Assembly (NCBI RefSeq): GCF_015160855.1
Contig: NZ_CP063373.1
Coordinates: forward strand, 3,906,001 to 3,970,000
Direction: 5' to 3'
Length of the DNA stretch: 64,000 nt
Source of the DNA: Streptomyces ferrugineus
GTDB taxonomy: Bacteria; Actinomycetota; Actinomycetes; Streptomycetales; Streptomycetaceae
A program made the translations under genes and the position numbers. This document shows positions 1 to 7,960 of this stretch, one piece after another (the stretch's first letter is position 1; each line of letters starts with the position of its first letter). The notes beneath the pieces were generated by a model. That model was not told the origin of the DNA and made no database searches. It worked only from the letters and a program-made list of their open reading frames with translations.

Positions 1-1
1 G

Positions 2-1309
2 GTCCGCGGACAGGCGGTCACCACCGCGCTGCTACCCCTCGTCGGCCTGCCCGTCCTCGCGGCGGCGGCCGGGCTGCACGACCACCCGGTCGCCCGCGAC
101 CTCACCTTCCTCGCCGTCGTCGGCGCCGGCGTCTACGCCCGCCGCTGGGGGCCGCGCGGGCACAGCCTCGGCGTGTTCGCGTTCATGACCTTCTTCGTGG
201 CGCAGTTCCTCCAGGCGACCCCGCGGCAGCTTCCCGAGCTCTACGCCGCCGTACTGCTGTCCCTGCTCACCGCCGCCGCGGTGCGGTTCGGGCTCTGGTG
301 CTACGAGCGCCGGATGCCCCCGGCCCCCGTACCCGCGGCGCCGGGCGGCAGTGGACTGGCCCGGGTGACCACACGCCAGGCGATCCAGGCCACCGCCGGC
401 GCGGGCTTCGCCCTCGTCGTGGGCCAGCTGGTGTCCGGGCAGCGCTGGTACTGGGCCGTCGGCGCCACCTGGTGGATCTTCGTCAACACCACCTCGCGCG
501 GCGAGACCCTGGTCCGCGGCTTCCGCCGGGTCCTCGGCACCGTGATCGGCATCGGCCTCGGCCTGCTCGTCGCCGTCCCGCTGGAGGGCGCGGGCGTGCC
601 GACGGCGGTGCTGCTCACCGTCTGCGTCTTCGGCATCTTCTACACGGCCGCCGTCTCGTACACCTGGATGATGCTCTGCGTCACGGTCCTGGCCGAACTG
701 CTCTACGGCCTGCTGGGCGTCCTCGACCCCGCCCTGCTGGCGCTGCGGCTCGCCGAGACCGGTGTCGGGGCGATCGGCGCCGTCCTGGCCGTGCTGTTCG
801 TCCTGCCCGTCACCACCCACGCCATCACCGACACCTGGATCCAGCGGGCTCTGCGCTGTGTCCACGCGGCCACCGCCGAGGCCGCCGCCCGCCTCGCCGG
901 GGACGAGACCGCGGACCCGGCCCCCCGGGTGGCCGAACTGGAGCAGTCGCTCGCCCGGGTACGGCTCTCGCTGGCCCCGCTCGTGCACCCGCTGAACCCG
1001 ATGCCGGCCCGCAAGCGGCGCGCCCGCCACGTCCTGGCCCTGCTCGACGACTGCGCCCGGGAGATCCGCGGCCTGGTCGCCGTCGCCGCCGACCCCGAGG
1101 CCTCGCACGACGCCCGCCTGGCCGCCGCGTGCTGGCGGGTCGAGGCCGCCGTCGAGGCCCTGACCGGCGGCGCGGACATGACCGCCCCCATCGCGCAGCC
1201 CACGGCGACGGACCCCGCGCTGGCCCATCTGCACGGCCTGGAGCGAGCGCTCGTCGAACTCGCCACACCACTACGAGCACCGTCGGGCTCACCGCTCGTC
1301 GGCGCCTGA
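2..1309 (+). CDS. FUSC family membrane protein, 5' end missing
   Basis: The frame is open from the first bases, so the N-terminus lies upstream of the window; 435 residues are visible. It has two clusters of hydrophobic helices separated and followed by soluble stretches, the layout of FUSC/aromatic acid exporter-like (YccS/AaeB type) proteins. The second cluster contains the typical motif WYWAVGATWWIFVN followed by RGETLVRGFRRVLGTVIG, where the Arg-rich loop and Gly-rich helix are hallmark FUSC features. The C-terminal ~200 residues are cytoplasmic and Ala/Arg/Leu-rich. Role by family is efflux of organic acids or similar small molecules at the cell membrane; the substrate cannot be told. 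The last ~16 codons are repeated downstream (see the repeat at 1261-1600). Internal ATGs exist near 186 but are not the real start. Confidence 0.85.
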   Translation, partial: VRGQAVTTALLPLVGLPVLAAAAGLHDHPVARDLTFLAVVGAGVYARRWGPRGHSLGVFAFMTFFVAQFLQATPRQLPELYAAVLLSLLTAAAVRFGLWCYERRMPPAPVPAAPGGSGLARVTTRQAIQATAGAGFALVVGQLVSGQRWYWAVGATWWIFVNTTSRGETLVRGFRRVLGTVIGIGLGLLVAVPLEGAGVPTAVLLTVCVFGIFYTAAVSYTWMMLCVTVLAELLYGLLGVLDPALLALRLAETGVGAIGAVLAVLFVLPVTTHAITDTWIQRALRCVHAATAEAAARLAGDETADPAPRVAELEQSLARVRLSLAPLVHPLNPMPARKRRARHVLALLDDCAREIRGLVAVAADPEASHDARLAAACWRVEAAVEALTGGADMTAPIAQPTATDPALAHLHGLERALVELATPLRAPSGSPLVGA

Positions 1310-1600
1310 GGGAGCCGCGCGGCCGTTTGGTCTAGTCGGCCGGCTGGGGGGTGGGTCAGGCCGTGTGCCTGGTGACCCCGCATCGGATCCATCGGGCCGC
1401 GAGTCGAATCCATGTCCGAATTCGCCACACGCTGCGAGCGCCGTCGGGCTCGCCGCTCGTCGGCGGCTGAGGGCCTGCGCGGTACCGCCTTGAGCAGCCG
1501 GTTGGCCTTTGTCGGCCACCTGAGGGTGGAGCAGGCCGTGTGCCTGGTGACCCCGCACCCGACCCGCCGGGCCGCGAGCCGAAACCATGTCCGAACTCGC
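1261..1600. repeat. ~162-bp imperfect tandem duplication beginning in the 3' end of the FUSC gene
   Basis: Unit 1 (about 1261-1422) begins with the last codons of the FUSC gene and runs past its stop. Unit 2 (about 1423-1600) repeats it at a 162-bp offset. Conserved blocks are CGCCACAC..GAGC.CCGTCGGGCTC.CCGCTCGTCGG at both unit starts and the shared stretch GCCGTGTGCCTGGTGACCCC near 1362 and 1537. Each unit ends in a version of CCATGTCCGAA.TCGCC, which also echoes the sequence just before unit 1. Copies differ by scattered substitutions, so this is an old duplication and not an assembly artefact. The downstream copies keep a TGA in the position of the gene's stop. No gene is supported between 1310 and 1685. 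Confidence 0.85.
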
Positions 1601-1614
1601 CGACGATCAGGCGA

Positions 1615-1630
1615 CCTTGGTCTAGACCGA
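1615..1630. promoter_or_regulatory. DasR-type operator (dre-like site) before the lactonase gene
   Basis: A perfect 10-bp palindrome GGTCTAGACC sits inside CTTGGTCTAGACCGAT. The known Streptomyces DasR element has the core TGGTCTAGACCA; here 11 of those 12 bases match. It lies about 58 bp upstream of the lactonase start codon, a normal promoter position. A weaker relative (TTGGTCTAG) occurs at 1327-1335 within the repeat. Match to the consensus is seen directly; control by DasR and GlcNAc-6-P is inference. Confidence 0.5.
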
Positions 1631-1685
1631 TGATGATCCGCTGCTACCGTCGGCCCGGACGGCACCCGACCGGAAGGGGACAGCG

Positions 1686-2735
1686 TTGGCAGACGTCGAC
1701 AGGCGGGGGAGAAGGGCCTACATCGGGTCGTTCACGGCGGCCGGAGGTCATGGCATCACGACGGCCTCGGTGGCGGACAACGGAGCGCTGACCGTCCTGA
1801 GCGGCGTGCGCGATGTGCCCGACCCCGCGTACCTGGCCCTGTCGCCACAGGGCGACACGCTCTACGCGGTCAGCGAGACGGCCGAGGGCGCGGTGGCCGC
1901 CTACCGCGTGCACGCGGGCAAGCCGGAGCTGCTCGGATCGCCGGTCCCGGTGGGCGGCAGCGGCCCCACGCACCTGAGCCTGTTCGCGGGCCACGTCCTG
2001 ACCGCCAACTACGGCTCCGGCAGCGTCACCGCCCTGTCCGTGCGCCCCGACGGCACCCTCTCGGACACCCCGCCCATCGTCCTGCGGCACACCGGCTCGG
2101 GCCCGCACACGCCGCGCCAGCAGGGCCCGCACGCCCACCAGGTGCAGCCCGACCCCAGCGGCCGCTGGGCCGTCAGCGTCGACCTGGGCACCGACTCGGT
2201 GCGGGTGTGCACCCTGGCCGACGGCACGTTCGAGGTACACCGCGAGAGCGCCCTGCGCCCCGGCTCGGGCCCCCGCCACCTGGCCTTCCACCCGCACGGC
2301 CGGTACGCCTACGTCGTCAACGAACTCACCCCCACCGTCACCGTCTGCCACTGGGACGCCGACGACGGCACACTCAAGCCCTTGGCCGAGGTCCCGGTGC
2401 TGCCGGACGCCCCGGTCGGCGACGCCTACCCCTCGGGGATCGTCGCCTCGCCCGACGGCCGCTTCGTGTGGACGGCCACCCGCGGCGAGGACGTGCTGTC
2501 CACCTTCGCCGTCCAGGGCGAGGAGCTGCGCCTGGTCGCCACCGTCGCCTGCGCCGGTCACTGGCCACGCGCGCTCACCGAGGCGGGCGGCTTCCTGTAC
2601 GTCGCGAACGAGCGCTCCGGCGACGTGTCCTGGTTCGCCGTGGACCCGGACCGGGGACTTCCGCGCCACGAGGGCTCGATCGAGGTGCCCGCGGCATCCT
2701 GCGTGGTCATCGGCCCGGACGCCGACGAGGTGTGA
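1686..2735 (+). CDS. lactonase family protein (6-phosphogluconolactonase Pgl/YbhE-like beta-propeller)
   Basis: A 349-residue protein of the seven-bladed beta-propeller lactonase family (Lactonase, 7-bladed), the usual length for it. It opens with RAYIGSFTAAGGHGITTA and then shows blade motifs such as PAYLALSPQGDTLYAVSE, PTHLSLFAGHVLTANY, HAHQVQPDPSGRWAVSVDLG, PRHLAFHPHGRYAYVVNE, YPSGIVASPDGRFVWTATRG and FLYVANERSGDVSWFAVD. Family members hydrolyse 6-phosphogluconolactone in the oxidative pentose phosphate pathway, but many paralogues act on other sugar lactones. The TTG start is chosen because GGAAGGGGA stands 5-6 nt upstream; no better ATG/GTG follows with a ribosome binding site. No signal peptide is seen. 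A DasR-like operator lies upstream and a strong terminator immediately downstream. Confidence 0.88.
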   Translation: MADVDRRGRRAYIGSFTAAGGHGITTASVADNGALTVLSGVRDVPDPAYLALSPQGDTLYAVSETAEGAVAAYRVHAGKPELLGSPVPVGGSGPTHLSLFAGHVLTANYGSGSVTALSVRPDGTLSDTPPIVLRHTGSGPHTPRQQGPHAHQVQPDPSGRWAVSVDLGTDSVRVCTLADGTFEVHRESALRPGSGPRHLAFHPHGRYAYVVNELTPTVTVCHWDADDGTLKPLAEVPVLPDAPVGDAYPSGIVASPDGRFVWTATRGEDVLSTFAVQGEELRLVATVACAGHWPRALTEAGGFLYVANERSGDVSWFAVDPDRGLPRHEGSIEVPAASCVVIGPDADEV

Positions 2736-2741
2736 CCGCAT

Positions 2742-2782
2742 GCCGAAGGGCCCGCTCCTCGCACGGGAGCGGGCCCTTCGGC
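2742..2782. terminator. bidirectional intrinsic terminator hairpin
   Basis: A perfect 17-bp stem (GCCGAAGGGCCCGCTCC pairing with its complement) closes a 7-nt loop. It sits 6 bp after the lactonase stop and 21 bp before the stop of the convergent chelatase gene, so it can end transcription from both sides. Confidence 0.9.
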
Positions 2783-2803
2783 GTTACGGCGGTGACGTGC
2801 GAG

Positions 2804-3727
2804 TCAGCGGACCGGCGTGCCCTGCGCCTGCTGCGGGGTGATGCCCAGCGCCGTCGTGTACTTCGACAGGGCGAGCTTGCCGATCGCCGGGTACGGGCCG
2901 AGCGGCTCGGCGGCGGAGCAGCCCGCCTCCTGCGCGGCCTGCGCGATCAGGCTCGGGTCGATCTCCGGCCCTATCAGGTACGGCGCCAGCGCCAGCTGCT
3001 GCGAGCCCGAGGACCGCAGCTGCTCGGCGACGGCCGTGATCGAGCCGTCCTGGTCCAGGGCCGCAGCCATCACCGGCACGGCCAGACGCGCGGCGAGCAG
3101 CATGCCGGTGATCCCGGCCGCCTGCACGGCCTCCTCGCCACCGACCGAGGCCAGGATGATGCCGTCCGCGGCGGTGGCCACGGTGAACAGGCGGGCGCGG
3201 TCGGCGCGGGCCAGACCGGCCTCCGACAGGCGCACGTGCAGCGCCTCGGCGAGCAGCGGGTGCGGGCCGAGCACATCGGTCAGGTCGGCCGCGACACGGC
3301 TGTCCATCACGGCCTGGCGGATGACGCGCAGCAGCGCGCCGTCCGGGCCGGCGAGCAGCGGCACGACGACCGCGACGGGGCCCTCGGGCTCCTTGGCGTC
3401 CACACCCGCGGCGAGCGCCTGCTCATAGCGGGCGGTGCGCTCCTCGGCGGCGTGTACCAGCACCGACTGGAGCGTGGGGAACTCCGCGTCGTCACCGTCG
3501 ACGTACCCGATCCGGGCGTCGAGGCCGGGGAGCTCGGAGCGGGCGATGCTCACGACCTCCTCGGCGAGGCCACGGGTCGCGGCGCTCGGCGTGCCCGGCA
3601 CCGCGAGGACGAGCGCGGGCGCGCCCTCGGGAGCCGCCAGGGGCTCGGGTCGGCGGTGCCGCCCGGGCTGGCGGGGGCGCGGCATTCGTACTGGCAGGCC
3701 GGACGCGGGCCCAGTGGGGGAGCTCAT
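2804..3727 (-). CDS. sirohydrochlorin chelatase-like protein (CbiX family)
   Basis: A 307-residue protein whose body (from about residue 38) fits two tandem CbiX half-domains: ALVLAVPGTPSAATRGLAEEV at the start of the first, then VAVVVPLLAGPDG, and in the second PVMAAALDQDGSITAVAEQL with ALAPYLIGPEID. CbiX enzymes insert Co2+ or Fe2+ into sirohydrochlorin for cobalamin or siroheme. The classical His metal ligand (HGS motif at the N-terminal strand) is replaced here by PGT, so catalytic activity is not assured; many actinobacterial paralogues share this. The first ~35 residues are Pro/Arg-rich and probably disordered, and a later start is possible. No cobalamin or siroheme genes are adjacent. 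Confidence 0.7.
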   Translation of the reverse strand: MSSPTGPASGLPVRMPRPRQPGRHRRPEPLAAPEGAPALVLAVPGTPSAATRGLAEEVVSIARSELPGLDARIGYVDGDDAEFPTLQSVLVHAAEERTARYEQALAAGVDAKEPEGPVAVVVPLLAGPDGALLRVIRQAVMDSRVAADLTDVLGPHPLLAEALHVRLSEAGLARADRARLFTVATAADGIILASVGGEEAVQAAGITGMLLAARLAVPVMAAALDQDGSITAVAEQLRSSGSQQLALAPYLIGPEIDPSLIAQAAQEAGCSAAEPLGPYPAIGKLALSKYTTALGITPQQAQGTPVR

Positions 3728-3847
3728 GGCGCCGCATGTTACTGGTTTCCTGGGCTCCCCTGTTCGGGGAGGGTGCAGGTGAGCGGTATCCGTCCGCTTT
3801 TGTCTGATTGAGTTACATGCGGTGCGGAACCATCTGACGTAGGTGGA

Positions 3848-4825
3848 TCAGTCCCTCCGCCCGGTCACCACACAGAGCATCGCCTCGTCACTCGGCAGCG
3901 TCAGCGCGCCCGCCGTCAGATCCGTCGCGATGCGCACCGACCCCTCCAGCGGATCCCCGGCGGCCGGCACCCGCCGTGCGTGCGGCAGCCGCTTCGACAA
4001 CTCCTTCTCCAGAGGTACGGCCAGCGCGGCACCCATGTTCAACAGGCCACCGGTCAGCGCGACTTGGGGTTCCCCCGAGGCCGGGCAGACGGCGGCCGCG
4101 GAGTCGGCCATGTGCCGTGCGGCGGCGCGCAGGATGTCCGCGGCCACCGCATCGCCGTCGGCGCAGGCGGCCACCTGGGGAGCGAAGGAGGCGAGGACGG
4201 CGGGCCGGTCCGGGCGTGGATAGAGCCTGCCGGGCAGTCCGCGCACCGGCCCGAACAGTTCCTCGGCGCGGGCCAGCAGTTCGGCCGACCCCTCGGCCCG
4301 CCCGTCGTACGCCCGCATCGCCGCCTCCAGCCCGGCCCGCCCGATCCAGGCACCGCTGCCGCAGTCGCCCAGCAGATGCCCCCAGCCGTCCGCCCGGCGC
4401 CAGCGCGTCAGGTCGGTGCCGACCGCGATCAGCCCCGTACCGGCCGCGATCACGGCACCGGGCCGGGGCCCGAGGGCGCCGACATAGGCGGTGACGGCAT
4501 CGGCGGCCAGGGCAACCCGCCGGATGCCGAACTCCCGCTCCAGCGCGGCCGGCAGCTCGGCCCGCAGACCGTCCCCCAGACTGGCGAGCCCGGCTGCCCC
4601 GACGGCCACCGCACCGAGCCCGGCGATCCCGCCCTCGGTCATCGCGTCGCGCACCAGGGGCACCAACCGCTCCATGAAGTGCCCGGCGTCGATACCTCGT
4701 TCCCCGGTGCGCACGGGCTCACGGGACTCGCGACGGGCCAGCACACCGCCGTCGACCGTACCGACGGCGATCCGCATGCCGGAGCCGCCGGAGTCGACCG
4801 CGAGGAAGCCGGCGGCGCCGGTCAC
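3848..4825 (-). CDS. BadF/BadG/BcrA-type ATPase, probable N-acetylglucosamine kinase
   Basis: A 325-residue ASKHA-fold protein. The N-terminal phosphate-1 motif [16 protein letters not shown], the [16 protein letters not shown] phosphate-2 region and the [19 protein letters not shown] signature, typical of the BadF/GlcNAc kinase group, are all present. [13 protein letters not shown] is the adenosine motif. Family members phosphorylate GlcNAc or activate dehydratases; in an aerobic streptomycete sugar kinase is more likely. I chose the GTG at 4825 because it overlaps the ung stop as GTGA, implying translational coupling; a longer in-frame reading upstream runs antisense-like through ung and has no family similarity. 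Nearest functional link is the DasR-like site at 1615, but that belongs to another transcript. Confidence 0.8.
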   Translation of the reverse strand: MTGAAGFLAVDSGGSGMRIAVGTVDGGVLARRESREPVRTGERGIDAGHFMERLVPLVRDAMTEGGIAGLGAVAVGAAGLASLGDGLRAELPAALEREFGIRRVALAADAVTAYVGALGPRPGAVIAAGTGLIAVGTDLTRWRRADGWGHLLGDCGSGAWIGRAGLEAAMRAYDGRAEGSAELLARAEELFGPVRGLPGRLYPRPDRPAVLASFAPQVAACADGDAVAADILRAAARHMADSAAAVCPASGEPQVALTGGLLNMGAALAVPLEKELSKRLPHARRVPAAGDPLEGSVRIATDLTAGALTLPSDEAMLCVVTGRRD

Positions 4826-5508
4826 GGCAGGCGCCAGTCCACCGGCCGGCCTCCCTGGCCGACCAGGAGGTCGTTGGCGCGGCTGAACGGGCGGGAGCCG
4901 AAGAAGCCGCGGTCGGCGGACATGGGGGACGGGTGCGCCGACTCCACCGAGGGGAGGTTGCCGAGCAGGGGGCGGAGGTTGCGGGCGTCGCGGCCCCAGA
5001 GAATGGACACCAGTGGCTTGCCGCGTGCGGCGAGGGCACGTATGGCCTGCTCGGTGACCTCCTCCCAGCCCTTGCCGCGGTGGGCGCCCGGCTTGCGCGG
5101 GGCCGTGGTGAGCGCCCTGTTGAGCAGCAGCACGCCCTGCTGGGTCCACGGCGTCAGATCGCCGTTGGACGGCTGCGGCAGCCCCAGGTCGGTGTTCAGC
5201 TCCCGGTAGATGTTGATGAGGCTGCCGGGCAGCGGTCGCACCTCGGGCGCCACCGAGAACGACAGCCCCACGGCATGTCCGGGTGTCGGGTACGGGTCCT
5301 GTCCGACGATCAGGACCCGTACGTCGTCGAAGGGTTGCTGGAAGGCCCGCAGAACGTTCGGCCCGGCCGGCAGATAGGTGCGTCCCGCGCCGATCTCCTG
5401 GCGCAGGAAGTCGCCCATCGCGGCGATCCGTTCGGCGACGGGTTCCAGGGCCTTCGCCCAGCCCGCTTCGACGATTTCATGCAAGGGTCGTGGTGCCACG
5501 GGCGTCAC
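4822..5508 (-). CDS. ung: uracil-DNA glycosylase, family 1
   Basis: A 228-residue protein, normal size for Ung. It has the water-activating motif [17 protein letters not shown] (Asp about residue 71), the uracil-binding LLNRALTT segment, and the leucine-loop/catalytic His motif [18 protein letters not shown]. It removes uracil from DNA at the start of base excision repair. The GTG at 5508 is chosen because homologues begin a few residues before [16 protein letters not shown]; the reading frame stays open far upstream but there encodes nothing conserved. The stop overlaps the kinase start by 4 nt. The gene is 64 bp downstream of the BNR-repeat gene, so all may share a transcript. Confidence 0.95.
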   Translation of the reverse strand: MTPVAPRPLHEIVEAGWAKALEPVAERIAAMGDFLRQEIGAGRTYLPAGPNVLRAFQQPFDDVRVLIVGQDPYPTPGHAVGLSFSVAPEVRPLPGSLINIYRELNTDLGLPQPSNGDLTPWTQQGVLLLNRALTTAPRKPGAHRGKGWEEVTEQAIRALAARGKPLVSILWGRDARNLRPLLGNLPSVESAHPSPMSADRGFFGSRPFSRANDLLVGQGGRPVDWRLP

Positions 5509-5572
5509 CCTACTGCCGCACGGGCAGCACTGATCAACCAGTGGCCAAGGCCGGGCGGTAAGCCGCGACCGC

Positions 5573-6658
5573 TCATGCGACCACCGCGGCCCTGACGCAC
5601 AGCACGTCCGGCAGATGCGACGCGAGCTGCCGCCAGCTGTCGCCGTCGTCGGCCGAGGCGAAGACCTCGCCGTTGCGATTGCCGAAGTACACGCCCGCCG
5701 GGTCCGCGTCGTCCGTGCACATCGCGTCGCGCAGCACCGTGCCGTAGTGGTCCTCCTGCGGCAGCCCCGCCGACAGCGGTTCCCAGCTCTTGCCCGCGTC
5801 CGCCGTGCGGAAGACACGACAGCGGTGGTCGGCCGGGACGCGGTCCGAGTCGGCGTTGATCGGGAAGACGTACGCCGTCTCGCCGCGGTGCGGGTGTGCG
5901 GCCGCCGCGAAGCCGAAGGTCGACGGCAGGCCCTCGCCGATGTCCGTCCAGTGCGCGCCCGCGTCGTCGCTGCGGTACACGCCCCAGTGGTTCTGGAGGT
6001 ACAGCCGGTCCGAGTCCGCCGCGTCCTGTGCGATTTTGTGGACGCACTGGCCGAACTCCGGGTTCGGGTCCGGCAGGAACACCGCGGAGACCCCGGAGTT
6101 GGACGGCGCCCAGCTCGCACCGCCGTCGGACGTCCTGAACACCCCCGCGGTCGAGACGGCGATGGTCACGGCCCGCGGGTCGCGCTTGTCGGTGATGACG
6201 GTGTGCAGGCCCTCACCGCCGCCGCCCGGCACCCATTTCGACCGGGTCGGGTGCTCCCACAGCGGGCGGACGAGCTCGAAGGTCTCGCCGCGGTCCTCGG
6301 AGCGGTACAGCGCCGCCGGTTCCGTGCCCGCGTACACCACGTCCGGCTCCGCGGCCGCCGGGTGCAGCTGCCACACCCGCTCCAGCGAAGCCTCGGTGTC
6401 CTGCGGGAACTTGACGGCCGGCTTGGCTGGTTCGGTCCAGGTGCGGCCCAGGTCGTCGGAGTGGAACACGGACGGGCCCCAGTGCGCGCTGTCGCCGCCG
6501 GCCAGCAGCCGGGGACGCTCGCCCCGGGTGTCGATGGCGACCGAGTACACGGCCTGGGCGTTGAAGTAGGGACTCTCGTCGAACTCCCAGGTCTCACCCC
6601 TCCTCCGCCCGATGAACAGGCCCTTGCGTGTACCCACGGCGAGCAATACCTCGGTCAT
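5573..6658 (-). CDS. BNR/sialidase-like beta-propeller protein (exo-alpha-sialidase superfamily)
   Basis: A 361-residue protein beginning [17 protein letters not shown]. It carries at least four Asp-box-like turns ([67 protein letters not shown]), the S/T-x-D-x-G-x-x-W pattern of BNR repeats. No signal peptide is present, so it is probably cytoplasmic and not a secreted sialidase; similar proteins are annotated as WD40/YVTN or glycosyl hydrolase-like without known substrate. The ATG at 6658 is preferred over the in-frame GTG nine bases upstream because the CGGAGG ribosome binding site overlaps that GTG. Downstream lies ung. Confidence 0.75.
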   Translation of the reverse strand: MTEVLLAVGTRKGLFIGRRRGETWEFDESPYFNAQAVYSVAIDTRGERPRLLAGGDSAHWGPSVFHSDDLGRTWTEPAKPAVKFPQDTEASLERVWQLHPAAAEPDVVYAGTEPAALYRSEDRGETFELVRPLWEHPTRSKWVPGGGGEGLHTVITDKRDPRAVTIAVSTAGVFRTSDGGASWAPSNSGVSAVFLPDPNPEFGQCVHKIAQDAADSDRLYLQNHWGVYRSDDAGAHWTDIGEGLPSTFGFAAAAHPHRGETAYVFPINADSDRVPADHRCRVFRTADAGKSWEPLSAGLPQEDHYGTVLRDAMCTDDADPAGVYFGNRNGEVFASADDGDSWRQLASHLPDVLCVRAAVVA

Positions 6659-6934
6659 GCCGATCACCTCCGCGACGCCTTTGTCTCAGACACGGGCCAG
6701 TCTGCACCCCGCCACTGACAGTCACCTCTGGAAAGGGTGACGTCGCAGGTCAGGACGGCGGTGACAGCCCGGCGCCACGAGCCGCGGGGCCCTTGCACCG
6801 AACACGGCCGACCGGGGTCCGTGACGCGTGCCACCGTCGACTCCGGCGGGTGTCGTGAGCATCCGCCCGCCCTGTGCCGTATGGGAGGGAGGTCGGTGCG
6901 GCATGTTCGTGTGCTCATGAGGAGGAAGCCCTCG

Positions 6935-7528
6935 ATGGCGTTCCGTGGTCCGAAGGTGTGGCTGTGGCGGTGGCGGCGCAATCCGCTCAAGCGCCGGGCC
7001 GACGCGGTGGAGGCCTGGGTGCTGCTCGCCACCTGGGTGCTCACCGTGCTCGCCGGAGTGCTCGCCGGGCTGACGACGGCCCGCACGGTGGAGCAGGGCA
7101 TGGCCAGGGAGCGCGTCGAGTGGCGGCCCGTGGTGGCCCTGCTCGCCGAGCAGGCGCCGGGCACGTCCGACGCGCGTTCGCGCACCACGACCGCCGAACA
7201 GGTGTGGGCCAAGGTCCGCTGGAGCGCGCGGGACGGCTCCACGCACACCGGCCAGGCCCGCGTCCATCCCGGCAGCGGCGTCGGCACGCCGGTCACCGTC
7301 TGGACCGACCCCCAGGGCCGCCTGGTGACCAGGCCCGCCACCCCCTCCGAGGCCCGCACCCGGGCCACCCTGGTGGGCGGCCTGGCGGGCGTGTGCGCCG
7401 CGTTCGTCCCGTTCGTGGCGGGCCGGGCGCTCCGCAGCCGCCTGGAGAGCCGGCGTATCGACCAGTGGGGCTACGAGTGGGCGCGGTTCGGACCGCTGTG
7501 GGGCGGGCGGATGCGGGGCACCGGTTGA
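6935..7528 (+). CDS. two-helix membrane protein, Rv1733c-like family
   Basis: A 197-residue protein with a basic N-terminus (WRWRRNPLKRRADAVE), a first membrane helix at about residues 27-46 (VLLATWVLTVLAGVLAGL), an extracellular region of about 100 residues, and a second helix (LVGGLAGVCAAFVPFVAG) followed by a basic tail. This layout matches the actinobacterial Rv1733c-like membrane proteins of unknown function. The external part contains an HTGQARV..GSGVGTPVTVW segment typical of the family. The ATG at 6935 is used because GGAGGAAG lies 6 nt upstream; in-frame starts at 6737 and 6917 have no such site and the extra residues look non-coding. It is transcribed away from the BNR gene. Confidence 0.75.
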   Translation: MAFRGPKVWLWRWRRNPLKRRADAVEAWVLLATWVLTVLAGVLAGLTTARTVEQGMARERVEWRPVVALLAEQAPGTSDARSRTTTAEQVWAKVRWSARDGSTHTGQARVHPGSGVGTPVTVWTDPQGRLVTRPATPSEARTRATLVGGLAGVCAAFVPFVAGRALRSRLESRRIDQWGYEWARFGPLWGGRMRGTG

Positions 7529-7586
7529 CGCGCACCGGCACCCGGCACCGGCACCGGCCCCTCGGTGCCCGCTCGCTCGGCGCGGC

Positions 7587-7960
7587 GATCTCACCCGTGA
7601 TCCGGCAGCGCCCTTTCCGGAATCGGGTCTACGTCGGTCGTGTCGGGCAGTGTTCTGATGGTGTGCCTGTAGTGGTGGCGGTGCTGGGGCGTGTGGGACG
7701 GGCACCGTCGGCGGCAGTGGTCCCTTGGTGCCTGCTCGCTGCGCGTGGCGATCTCACCCGTGATCCGGCAGCGCCCTTTCCGGAATCGGGTCTACGTCGG
7801 TCGTGTCGGGCAGTGTTCTGATGGTGTGCCTGTAGTGGTGGCGGTGCTGGGGCGTGTGGGACGGGCACCGTCGGCGGCAGTGGTCCCTCGGTGCCTGCTC
7901 GCTGCGCGCGGCGATCTCACCCGTGATCCGGCAGCGCCCTTCCCAGGATCCCGTCCACGT
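7587..7960. repeat. 163-bp tandem repeats derived from the 3' end of the AidB-like gene
   Basis: Two nearly identical units (7587-7749 and 7750-7912) are followed by a third, partial and more diverged copy that is the real 3' end of the acyl-CoA dehydrogenase gene (from 7913). All three start GATCTCACCCGTGATCCGGC; the two outer copies continue as degenerate versions of the gene's last codons. For example, GGGCAGTGTTCTGATGGTG in the copies corresponds to GGGCAGTGTCCCGAACGCG in the gene. The two copies are far more like each other than like the gene, so the array was re-amplified after the first duplication. Open frames crossing it are repetitive shadows. Nothing else is visible in 7529-7916. 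Confidence 0.9.

Noticed and set aside
32..1234. 400-codon leftward open frame through the FUSC gene
   Set aside because: Antisense shadow in high-G+C DNA; sequence is low-complexity Gly/Arg/Asp and has no family character.
1412..1791. Small rightward frames in the repeat region after FUSC
   Set aside because: They run through decayed duplicate sequence and lack ribosome binding sites and conserved residues.
7587..7912. Insertion sequence explanation for the 163-bp repeats
   Set aside because: No transposase, terminal inverted repeats or target duplication; units match the neighbouring gene's own 3' end.
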